The translations under genes and the position numbers were made by a program. From assembly GCA_964630925.1 (NCBI GenBank), contig CAZVZK010000053.1, forward strand, positions 1 to 62,478: a stretch of DNA of 62,478 nucleotides. The letters are read 5' to 3'. This document shows, piece after piece, positions 16,446-23,480 of this stretch (its first letter is position 1; each line of letters starts with the position of its first letter). The notes below the pieces were generated by a model. It was given only the letters and a program-made list of their open reading frames with translations. It was not told the DNA's origin and ran no database searches. Origin of the DNA: RGDT01 sp964630925 (GTDB lineage: Bacteria; Planctomycetota; Planctomycetia; Gemmatales; Gemmataceae).

Positions 16446-18410
16446 ATGAGGATCCGCAACGCGGCGACGCTGCTCGTCTCACTGGCCAGCCTGCTGGCCG
16501 GGGGGAACGCGGCGTTCGCGTCGCACTGCGGGGCGGCCAGCTACAGCAGCTGTCCGCAGCCCTGTTGCGACGCGCAGTGCTGTTACCCGAGCGCCGCCCA
16601 GCAGATGAAGGTCTGCTACAAGCTGGTCCACGACACCGTGATGGAGAAGCGGTGGACGACCTGCTACCAGACGGTGCAGGAGACGCAGTACAAGCAGGTG
16701 AGCCGCACCTGCTACCGCGACGAGACGAAGACCTGCTACAAGCCGTGCTACACGACGCAGTACAAGGACTGCTCGTACACGGTGAACAAGCCGTGCTACA
16801 AGACCTGCTACAAGGAGGTCTGCGAGACGGTGTGCAAGCCGGTGTGCGAGACGCACTACAAGGCGTGCCACTACCAGACGTGCAAGAAGGTGCCGCACTG
16901 CTGCGAGAAGGTGGTGACCTACACGGTGTGCAAGCCGCACTGCGAGGTCCACTGCCACAAGGCGTGCCACCAGGTGCGTCGGACGATCTGCGAGCAGCAC
17001 TGCAAGGAGGTCTGCCACACCGTCTGCGACCCCGTGTGCGAGACGCACTACAAGGACGTCTGCTGCCACACGTGCCGCCAGGTCTGTGACACCTGCTACA
17101 AGGACGTCTGCTGCACGATGTACAAGGACGTCTGCGAGTCGGGCGTCCGTGACGTGTGCAAGACGGTCTGCAAGCCGTGCACCGTGATGAAGACGGTCAG
17201 CCGCTGCATCACCGAGGACTGCTGCGAGTCGTACTGCGTGCCGGGCCGCAGCCGCCTGACGCTGAACCGGAGCTGCGACGAGTGCGTGTTCGACCCCTGC
17301 ACCTGCCAGACGTACACCAAGCGTGGCCGCTGGAAGCTGGAGTGGGTCAAGTGCCCGGACGAGATGCGGACCCGGATGGTGAAGAAGACCCGCCACGTCT
17401 GCGAGACGGTCCCCTGCACGACGATGGTGCGTGAGACGGTGATCGAGAAGGTGCCGTACACCTGCATCAAGAAGGTGCCGTACACGGTCGTCAAGAAGGT
17501 GCCGTACACGGTGAGCCGGACGGTGCACGAGACGCACGTCAAGAAGGTGCCTTACACGGTGACCCGCATGGTGCCCCGCACCGTGCGTCAGACGGTGCCC
17601 TACACTGTCACCCGCGTCTCCGTCGGCGCCTGGGTCGATGGCAGCGGCGTCGGCCACGCCACGGCTGACGGCGACGGCAGCGGCCACGGCGACGGCTGCG
17701 GCTGCGGCGACTCTGGCAAGGGCTGCGGCGGCCGGCTCCTCGGCGGGCGCATCCTGGGCCGCAACAGCAGCTCGTCCTCGGCCTGCAACGCCTGCGACAA
17801 CCAGGCGAGCCCGTCGGCCTCGGGCCGCCGGTGGGTCGAGGGTGCGAACTACACCCGGACGTGGACGACGACGAGCACGCGGATGGTGCCGGTGACGGAG
17901 TCGCGGCGGGTGCAGTACACCGAGTACCGGACGGTGGTGGAGAACCACGTCCGCCAGGTGCCGTACACCGTGACGCGGATGGTTCCGCACACGGTGAAGA
18001 AGACGGTGCCGTACACGGTGTGCGAGATGGTGCCGCAGACGGTGTGCAAGAAGGTGCCGTACACGGTGTGCAACATGGTGCCCTACACGGTGTGCGTGAA
18101 GGTGCCGTACACGGTGACCGACTGCGTGCCCGTCCAGGTGTGCAAGCGGGTGCCGGTGTCGCAGTGCGTCGAGGTGCCCGTGAAGGTCACCCGCCGCGTC
18201 CCGGTGTGCGTCGATCCGGCCCCCTGCAAGCCGGCCTGCACCCCGGCCTGCACCCCGGCCCCGGCCTGCTGCCCGACGGAGTGCTGCCCGAGCGACTGCT
18301 GCGAGCCGCGCTTCGGCTGGCTGACCCGCCTGTTCCGCAAGCGGATGGCCTGCGACAACCCGTGCAGCGACCCGTGCGCCACGGCGGCCCCGGCCCCGTG
18401 CTGCAAGTGA
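16446..18410 (+). CDS. exported cysteine-rich YTV-repeat protein
   Basis: 654 residues. Signal peptide RIRNAATLLVSLASLLAGG ending in AFA. Residues about 25-290 are extraordinarily rich in Cys, Tyr, Lys and His in short repeats such as CYKTCYKEVCETVCKPVC. Two blocks of YTV repeats follow (about 335-392 and 475-590) with nine VPYTV motifs in all. Between them (about 393-462) is a Gly/Asp/Ser-rich insert with GCGCGDSGKGCGG. The C-terminus is again Cys/Pro-rich. YTV proteins are a planctomycete-specific family proposed to be disulfide-linked structural proteins of the cell envelope. ATG 16446 has GGAGG at a good distance. It stands alone and ends in its own strong terminator, fitting an abundant structural product. 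Confidence 0.9.
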   Translation: MRIRNAATLLVSLASLLAGGNAAFASHCGAASYSSCPQPCCDAQCCYPSAAQQMKVCYKLVHDTVMEKRWTTCYQTVQETQYKQVSRTCYRDETKTCYKPCYTTQYKDCSYTVNKPCYKTCYKEVCETVCKPVCETHYKACHYQTCKKVPHCCEKVVTYTVCKPHCEVHCHKACHQVRRTICEQHCKEVCHTVCDPVCETHYKDVCCHTCRQVCDTCYKDVCCTMYKDVCESGVRDVCKTVCKPCTVMKTVSRCITEDCCESYCVPGRSRLTLNRSCDECVFDPCTCQTYTKRGRWKLEWVKCPDEMRTRMVKKTRHVCETVPCTTMVRETVIEKVPYTCIKKVPYTVVKKVPYTVSRTVHETHVKKVPYTVTRMVPRTVRQTVPYTVTRVSVGAWVDGSGVGHATADGDGSGHGDGCGCGDSGKGCGGRLLGGRILGRNSSSSSACNACDNQASPSASGRRWVEGANYTRTWTTTSTRMVPVTESRRVQYTEYRTVVENHVRQVPYTVTRMVPHTVKKTVPYTVCEMVPQTVCKKVPYTVCNMVPYTVCVKVPYTVTDCVPVQVCKRVPVSQCVEVPVKVTRRVPVCVDPAPCKPACTPACTPAPACCPTECCPSDCCEPRFGWLTRLFRKRMACDNPCSDPCATAAPAPCCK

Positions 18411-18440
18411 TCGCCTGAAGTCGGGCTGACGTGAAACGCA

Positions 18441-18480
18441 GGGGGCGGCCTCGGATGAGGCCGCCCCCGACCCTTTTTCC
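18441..18480 (+). terminator. intrinsic terminator of the YTV gene
   Basis: GGGGGCGGCCTC and GAGGCCGCCCCC form a perfect 12-bp stem with loop GGAT, followed by GACCCTTTTT. It lies 30 bp after the YTV stop codon. Confidence 0.9.
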
Positions 18481-18493
18481 CCCTGCCGTTTGA

Positions 18494-18522
18494 TTCGACG
18501 GGGGCGCGGCGTCTGTTACAAT
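18494..18522 (+). promoter_or_regulatory. promoter-like site for the YdjY-like gene
   Basis: TTCGAC (18494-18499), a 17-bp spacer and TACAAT (18517-18522), 30 bp before the GTG start at 18553. Confidence 0.55.
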
Positions 18523-18552
18523 GGGGAGAGAGCGCCCTCCTGAGGATGAGAC

Positions 18553-19272
18553 GTGACACGGACCCTTCTCGCGGTGCTGGCCGTCATCCTGCTCAACGGC
18601 TGCGGGGACCCGGACGACGTGCCGAAGCCGGGCAAGAAGACGGCCCGCCCGCCCGCGCCGAAGGGCGAGGCGAAGAAGGTCAACGTCGGCAAGAACGTCT
18701 GGCTGGAGATGCTGCCGGGGAACAAGCGGCGTGTCCTCGTGTCGGCCGAGGTGTGCCAGTCGAAGGGGCCGCTCGAGCTGCTGCTGACGCGCAAGGGGAC
18801 GAAGGAGCACGAGGCCATCCTGGCGGCCGACGTGGAGGCACGGCAGATCCACCTGGCGCTGGAGACGGCGGGTGCCAGGGCCGGCACGCCGGCGGTGTTC
18901 TCGCCGCGGTTCCAGGCGGCCACGGGGGGGACGGTGGCCATCGACCTCCAGTGGGTGGACGCGGACGGCAAGCCCCAGGAGGCGCGGGCCAACTCGTGGA
19001 TCCGCAACATCTCGACGCTCAAGGAGCTGGAGACGGACTGGGTGTTCGCCGGGAGCTTCCTCGACAAGGACCCCGGCGACCCGCAGGCGCCGCTCCGCTA
19101 CCTGGCCAACATGGGCGACGTGGTCAGCCTGGCGAACTTCGACACGGCCATGCTCGACGTGCCGTTCGCCAGCTCGAAGGTGGACGTGGAGCGCGGCTAC
19201 GAGGCGTGGGAGGGCCGGGTGCCGCCCGTCGGCACGAAGGTCGTCGTGGTGATGACGCCACTGGGCAAGTGA
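18553..19272 (+). CDS. YdjY-domain lipoprotein
   Basis: 239 residues. N-terminal lipoprotein signal with lipobox LLNGC (Cys about residue 17), then a Pro/Lys linker and a YdjY-type domain: VLVSAEVCQSKGPLELLLTR, GTKEHEAILAADVEARQIHL and GGTVAIDLQWVDADGK. The family is periplasmic and of unknown biochemical function; it is common in planctomycetes. The GTG start fits the lipoprotein signal, with GAGGATGAGAC just upstream. Own promoter, no operon partner; the next gene is convergent. Confidence 0.8.
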   Translation: MTRTLLAVLAVILLNGCGDPDDVPKPGKKTARPPAPKGEAKKVNVGKNVWLEMLPGNKRRVLVSAEVCQSKGPLELLLTRKGTKEHEAILAADVEARQIHLALETAGARAGTPAVFSPRFQAATGGTVAIDLQWVDADGKPQEARANSWIRNISTLKELETDWVFAGSFLDKDPGDPQAPLRYLANMGDVVSLANFDTAMLDVPFASSKVDVERGYEAWEGRVPPVGTKVVVVMTPLGK

Positions 19273-19282
19273 CAGGTTGGTA

Positions 19283-19406
19283 GTTGGCAGCCAGTCAACA
19301 GCCAGTCAACAGCCGTCAACTGCCGTTGGCAGCCAACAGCCGGCCTTCCCATTAGGAGAAGGTCGGCTGTCGTCACCGTCAAACCGGCTGTTGACAGGCT
19401 GCCAAC
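19283..19406. repeat. inverted repeat with tandem CAGTCAACAGC units
   Basis: The arms 19283-19303 (starts GTTGGCAGCC) and 19386-19406 (ends GGCTGCCAAC) pair over 21 bases with one mismatch. Partial tandem copies of CCAGTCAACAG lie inside the left arm, and GTTGGCAGCCAACAGCC follows within the loop. It fills the space between two convergent genes, so it may double as a two-way terminator. Confidence 0.8.
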
Positions 19407-19409
19407 TCC

Positions 19410-19784
19410 TCAGGGGGCCACGACGGGCCGCTGGGCGAGGAGGACCTTGCCCGGCAGGCGCGGGTCCGTGGTGATGGAGTAGAGGAGCGACGTACGCCCG
19501 GCCTTGAGGGCGTTCTTGTAGAGGATCTTGTTGGAGCGGCCGTCGTAAATGGTGATGATCTTGTCGCCGTCGAGGGGCATCCTGGTGGATGTCTCGGACA
19601 TGGCGAGCAGCTCGGACTGGTCCTTGCGCATCGCGCCGCGGATGACCGTCACCGTCTGCACGACGACGGGCAGCGGGAGGTCGTTGCGGAACGTGAGGGT
19701 GGGAGTGGGCGTCTGGGCCCACGATGCCCCTGCCAGGCTGAGCCCGACGAGCAGGGCGAACAGGCCGACACGACCCGTCTTCAT
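19410..19784 (-). CDS. small exported protein of unknown function
   Basis: 124 residues with a clear signal peptide (FALLVGLSLAGASWAQ). The mature part is a compact beta-rich domain: TLTFRNDLPLPVVVQTVTVI, then KIITIYDGRSNKILYKNALK. No known motif or catalytic pattern is recognised. The gene is divergent from the alpha/beta hydrolase and convergent with the YdjY-like gene; its downstream end touches the inverted repeat. A TACTAT -10 candidate lies on the minus strand near 19844-19849. Confidence 0.6.
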   Translation of the reverse strand: MKTGRVGLFALLVGLSLAGASWAQTPTPTLTFRNDLPLPVVVQTVTVIRGAMRKDQSELLAMSETSTRMPLDGDKIITIYDGRSNKILYKNALKAGRTSLLYSITTDPRLPGKVLLAQRPVVAP

Positions 19785-19949
19785 GATTCGCCCCGTGGTT
19801 GATTGAGAAGGCGTGCGGGGCCGCCCGGCGCGGCCCGCCCGTCATAGTAGGAACGCGGGGCGGGCTGCGACTTGCGCGCCCCACAGGGGAAACTTACGCC
19901 ATCGGCAAGCCCGGAGCAATCCTCATGCCGGGATCCGTTGGCGGCGCCC

Positions 19950-19978
19950 TTGACGCCGGGCGGCGGATCGGGTGAGAT
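19950..19978 (+). promoter_or_regulatory. promoter-like site for the alpha/beta hydrolase gene
   Basis: TTGACG (19950-19955), 17-bp spacer, TGAGAT (19973-19978), 22 bp before the ATG at 20001. An identical pair of hexamers with the same spacing precedes the next gene. Confidence 0.55.
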
Positions 19979-20000
19979 GACGGCCCGAGGAGGGCCGTCG

Positions 20001-20912
20001 ATGACACCGCCGACGAAGAAGCCGTGGAGGGCGAGGCTGGGCTGGGGGCTGACGCTCGCGCTTGTGGCGTGGCTGGGGCTGTCGTTCCTCGTCGCCAGGG
20101 CCCAGACGCGGCGGGGCCGCGCGCCCTACCCGGAGCCGGTGCCGAAGCTGCCCTGGGGCAAGGCCGAGGGGCTACGCCTCGCCACGGCGGACGGTGAGGA
20201 CCTCGGCGCGTGGTTCATCGAGGGTCATCCGGACCGGCCGGCCGTCCTGCTCATGCACGGCTGGGGTGGGAACCGCTCCTGGTGCCTGTACGCGGCGCGG
20301 CTGGCGGCGTCGGCGGGGTGCCCCGTCCTGCTCGTGACCGCGCGAGCCCACGGCGACTCGTCGGGGGATGTGAACGACTTCGGGTACTCGGCGCGGCGGG
20401 ACATCCTCGCCGGGGTTGACTGGCTGCACGCGCGGCGGCCGGGCGGGCGTGTCGTGGTGTGGGGGCAGTCGCTGGGGTCGGCGGCGGCGCTCTTCGCGGC
20501 GGATGAGGCCGGCGAGCGTGTGTCGGGGTACGTCATCGAATGCCCGTATCGCGACCTGTGGACGGCGTTGCGGAACCGGACGCGGCTGTACCTCCCGCCT
20601 GTGGCGGAGCTGGTGGCATACGTGGGCGTGGCTGCCGTGGCCCCGCTGGTGCTGCCGCACGCCGACGCGATCTCGCCGGAGGAGGCGGCGGGGAGGGTGC
20701 CGGCGTCGGCGCGGGTGCTGATCCTGGCCGGCGGGGCCGACTCGAGGGCGTGGCCCGAGGAGGCGGCGGCCATCGCGGGCCGCATCGGCGCGAACGCCGA
20801 GCTGGAGGTCTTCGAGGGCGCGGACCACATGAAGCTGGAGAAGGCGGACCCGGAGAGGTACCGCGAGGCGGTGCTGCGGCTCCTCGGCCGCTGTTACAAA
20901 GCCGCGCCTTGA
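20001..20912 (+). CDS. membrane-anchored alpha/beta hydrolase
   Basis: 303 residues. One N-terminal transmembrane segment (LGWGLTLALVAWLGLSFLVA) is followed by an alpha/beta hydrolase fold with the oxyanion motif HGWGG at about 86, the nucleophile elbow GQSLGS with Ser157, Asp247 in GGADS and His276 in GADHM, so the catalytic triad looks complete. The fold is of the BAAT/acyl-CoA thioester or FrsA-like serine aminopeptidase type (S33-like). Substrate not predictable. ATG 20001 has GAGGAGGG just upstream and begins at the anchor; the open frame extends to 19872 but only through promoter sequence. It probably faces the outer side of the membrane. Confidence 0.82.
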   Translation: MTPPTKKPWRARLGWGLTLALVAWLGLSFLVARAQTRRGRAPYPEPVPKLPWGKAEGLRLATADGEDLGAWFIEGHPDRPAVLLMHGWGGNRSWCLYAARLAASAGCPVLLVTARAHGDSSGDVNDFGYSARRDILAGVDWLHARRPGGRVVVWGQSLGSAAALFAADEAGERVSGYVIECPYRDLWTALRNRTRLYLPPVAELVAYVGVAAVAPLVLPHADAISPEEAAGRVPASARVLILAGGADSRAWPEEAAAIAGRIGANAELEVFEGADHMKLEKADPERYREAVLRLLGRCYKAAP

Positions 20913-20937
20913 CGCGGCTCGGCGGCGCGTGTGAGAT
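20909..20937 (+). promoter_or_regulatory. promoter-like site for the gene at 20967
   Basis: TTGACG (20909-20914, overlapping the hydrolase stop codon), 17-bp spacer, TGAGAT (20932-20937). Same hexamers and spacing as 19950-19978. Confidence 0.5.
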
Positions 20938-20966
20938 GGCGGGAGAACGCCCGCGGAGGCCGTCAC

Positions 20967-21548
20967 ATGATCCCCCTCCTGCTCGCCACGGTCATCGGGG
21001 TCGGGCCGCCGTGGCGCGACCCGATCACCGCCGGGATGCGCGAGGCGCTGGGCCACGCCAACAAGGTCCACAACCTGATGCCGGTGAAGGTGGTCGATGA
21101 CGCCGTCGACGCGCTGCACCGCGCCATCGCCCGCGAGAACCCGGGCGTGTTCGTGCCGATGGCCATCTCGCACCTGATACGGCTGGCGCCGAAGGACGTG
21201 CGGACGCGCGTGCTGCTGCGGGAGGCGTTGGCGAAGGGGTGGATGGAGCCGGGGCTGACGCGCGGCCTGCTCGTCAGAGCGGGCGACGACAGCGGGCCGC
21301 ACGTCAAGGCGCTGATGAAGGGGTTGGAGGGAGACGCGAAGGCCCGGCGGGATGCCATCCAGGGCCTGGGGGTGTGCGGGGCGGCCGCGGCGCCGGCCCT
21401 GCCGATGCTGCGTGGGATCGTGGAGAAGGCGAAGGCGCCGGCGGATGACTACCGGCGGGCGTACACCCTGAGCGACGAGGTGCCGGACCACGTCCGGGCG
21501 CACTGGGCCATCGGGCGGATCGAGGCGGGGATGAAGGGGACGCGGTGA
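20967..21548 (+). CDS. small exported helical protein, HEAT-like
   Basis: 193 residues with a short N-terminal hydrophobic segment (MIPLLLATVIGVG) that looks like a signal peptide. The rest is alpha-helical, with a HEAT-like pair in ARRDAIQGLGVCGAAAAPALPMLRGIV split over about residues 120-150. ATG 20967 follows GGAGG at normal spacing. Function not recognised. It has its own promoter and is followed directly by a composite repeat element. Confidence 0.55.
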   Translation: MIPLLLATVIGVGPPWRDPITAGMREALGHANKVHNLMPVKVVDDAVDALHRAIARENPGVFVPMAISHLIRLAPKDVRTRVLLREALAKGWMEPGLTRGLLVRAGDDSGPHVKALMKGLEGDAKARRDAIQGLGVCGAAAAPALPMLRGIVEKAKAPADDYRRAYTLSDEVPDHVRAHWAIGRIEAGMKGTR

Positions 21549-21557
21549 GGGACGACA

Positions 21558-21752
21558 ACAGATGCTTGAGGCGAGCGGCACCGTTCGAGCTGGGGGCGAG
21601 ACGCCCCCAGACCCTGCGCTGCGAGCTGGGGGCGAGACGCCCCCAGACCCTGCGCTGCGAGCTGGGGCGAGACGCCCCCAGACCCCCGATTCACGTGCCG
21701 TGTCCGCATCACACGGCACGCTCACGCCGTGCCGCTCGCCTCAAGCATCTGT
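21558..21752. repeat. composite palindromic element: 24-bp inverted repeat enclosing tandem hairpins
   Basis: The outer arms 21558-21581 (ACAGATGCTTGAG...) and 21729-21752 (...CTCAAGCATCTGT) are perfect 24-base inverted repeats. Inside lie two exact 36-bp tandem units (21587-21622 and 21623-21658) and a truncated third from 21659. Each holds a perfect hairpin CTGGGGGCG-AGA-CGCCCCCAG, the third one G shorter. A further hairpin GTGCCGTGT/ACACGGCAC lies at 21695-21719. The right outer arm overlaps the stop codon of the DUF2306 gene. Confidence 0.92.
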
Positions 21753-22397
21753 CTGCGAAGGCTCTCGCAGGCGCGCCACGACCTCGTAGGCCGCCAGTGG
21801 GATCACCCAGCTACACCAGGCCGCGACGATGTACGCCGTCTCCGGGCTGGGCACCCCGATCAGGCCCGCCGCCCCTGAGATCAGGCGGAGGGCCACCGCC
21901 GAACAGATCAGGATGTAACAGCGGAGCATCCAGCGGCGGTGCTGGTCGTAGCGTCGGCGGCAGGCATGAACGACGCCGATGATGGTGCAGCCCGCGGCCG
22001 CCGCCGACAGCAGGAGGAAGCTCAGCCCCGCGGGCCATCCGCCGAAGGCGTGCCGGCTCATCACCACGCTGGTCGGCAGCACGAGGAACAGCAACACGGC
22101 GGCCTGCACCCAACCCAGGACGCGATGCACGCCCCTGTGATGACGGCGGACGTATTCGCTCAGCAGGATCAGCCCGTTGACCAGCACGACGGGGCCGGAG
22201 AAGATGTGGATGTAGAACGCCGGCGGGTAGGCGCCTGTGAACGTCTTCTCGCGGCCCTGGAGGAAGAGCGAATCGAAGTTGGGCGGGAAGTAATCGGGGT
22301 AGTTCGCCAGGATCGCGACCAGCACCCGCAGGATGAGCAGGGCCGCGAGCCAGCGCAGGACCGTTGTCAGGAATCGATACGTCACCGGGACGCTCAA
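21741..22397 (-). CDS. DUF2306-type multi-span membrane protein
   Basis: 218 residues with six or so hydrophobic segments. YIHIFSGPVVLVNGLILLSE, RGVHRVLGWVQAAVLLF and a later QHRRWMLRCY match the His-containing pattern of DUF2306 (a cytochrome-b561-like integral membrane family). Function unknown; conserved histidines suggest haem or metal binding. The start is a TTG whose last bases overlap the TGA stop of the upstream DUF1559 gene (TTGA at 22394-22397), indicating translational coupling; a GTG four codons inside is an alternative. The last codons lie inside the right arm of the composite palindrome. Confidence 0.7.
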   Translation of the reverse strand: MSVPVTYRFLTTVLRWLAALLILRVLVAILANYPDYFPPNFDSLFLQGREKTFTGAYPPAFYIHIFSGPVVLVNGLILLSEYVRRHHRGVHRVLGWVQAAVLLFLVLPTSVVMSRHAFGGWPAGLSFLLLSAAAAGCTIIGVVHACRRRYDQHRRWMLRCYILICSAVALRLISGAAGLIGVPSPETAYIVAAWCSWVIPLAAYEVVARLREPSQTDA

Positions 22398-23212
22398 TCC
22401 AGGGGGACCTGTTCACCGCCGGCGATGGTGATCGCGCCGGCCAGCACCTTCGGGTTGATCGAGGAGGGGATGAATCGGGCCGAGCCGTCGGCCATGCCGG
22501 CGTTCAGCCCCTCCTTGTGGCCGCCGAACGGGCGCCCCTCGCCGCAGAACGGCACATAGGCGGGATCGAATCCGCGCAGGTTCGACGGGCCGCCCCGCGC
22601 CCACGGCCCGACGGCGGACCGCGTCTCCAGCAACGCGATCGTGTGGGATGTCCCGTCCTTGATCATCGCAAATGAGGTCAGGCGGTCGTAGCCCATGAAC
22701 CCGTTGCCTGCGGCGCCGGCGGGGCGCACGGCGGCGTCCGGGCCGGTGCCGGCCAGGGCGACGTAATGCGTCACCCCGTCGGCCGCCGCCTTCTCGGCGG
22801 GGCAGAGGAACGTCCTGATGGCCGACTGGGCCGCGGTGAGGTTCCCCGCGTACCCCTTGTCCGGGTCGAATCTCTTTGCGAGGTCGTCCTGTTCCATGTA
22901 CGGGAGGAGCGCGACCATCCAGCTGAGGCGCTCCTCTGGGGTCGCCCCCGGCCCGGAACAACCCGGAGGGAACAATGTCCCGTCGGGCGTCTCCGGGTGG
23001 CCTGTCGGCGGGAGGACGGGCGATCTGCTATTCGCCGCGAACGAGTGGAAGGCCAACATCAGTTGTCTGAGATTGTTCTGACACTGCGTGCGTGCGGCTG
23101 GCTCGCGGACGCGGCGGACCGCCGGGAGCATGAAGCCGATCAGGATGGCGATGATGGCGATGATGACGAGTAATTCGATCAGGGTCAACCCGTCGCGTGC
23201 TGGCCGGGACAT
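22394..23212 (-). CDS. DUF1559 pseudopilin-like protein with H-X9-DG motif
   Basis: 272 residues. A short type III leader ends at RDG and is followed by LTLIELLVIIAIIAILIGF, with Glu at position +5, the prepilin peptidase/methylation site of type II/IV pseudopilins. NNLRQLMLAFHSF and the rest of the DUF1559 domain follow; near the C-terminus GHKEGLNAGMADGS is an exact H-X9-DG. Such proteins are massively expanded in planctomycetes, probably as exported pseudopilins. The start at 23212 is fixed by the leader and by GGAGG just upstream. It is coupled to the DUF2306 gene by a 4-base overlap. Confidence 0.92.
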   Translation of the reverse strand: MSRPARDGLTLIELLVIIAIIAILIGFMLPAVRRVREPAARTQCQNNLRQLMLAFHSFAANSRSPVLPPTGHPETPDGTLFPPGCSGPGATPEERLSWMVALLPYMEQDDLAKRFDPDKGYAGNLTAAQSAIRTFLCPAEKAAADGVTHYVALAGTGPDAAVRPAGAAGNGFMGYDRLTSFAMIKDGTSHTIALLETRSAVGPWARGGPSNLRGFDPAYVPFCGEGRPFGGHKEGLNAGMADGSARFIPSSINPKVLAGAITIAGGEQVPLD

Positions 23213-23327
23213 GGCAGATCCTCCGTGGAGGGAGGGTTGCGGTACAAAGTGGATCTTACCCGAACCGTTGAAACTTGCCATCGGGCTCTGGCGGCTCCAG
23301 GGCTCACCGGGGTTCGGCAAATCTACA

Positions 23328-23434
23328 GGGAGGGCGAGGCTCCTGCCGAGCCGATCGACACCAAGCAGCGACACCGATTTGTACAAAGCGGATGATTCAA
23401 GTATCGTTCGGCTCGGCGGGAGCCTCGCCCTCCC
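23328..23434. repeat. 25-bp inverted repeat with GGGAGGGCGAGGCTCC arms
   Basis: The left arm 23328-23352 (GGGAGGGCGAGGCTCC then TGCCGAGCC) pairs with the right arm 23410-23434 (GGCTCGGCG then GGAGCCTCGCCCTCCC) apart from one G-T position. A second short hairpin follows at 23449-23478. The element fills the spacer between the DUF1559 and DUF4838 genes. Confidence 0.85.
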
Positions 23435-23480
23435 GTGCCTTCACGGCAGGCCGCCTGGAGGCCCGCCCTACGGGGCGGCG

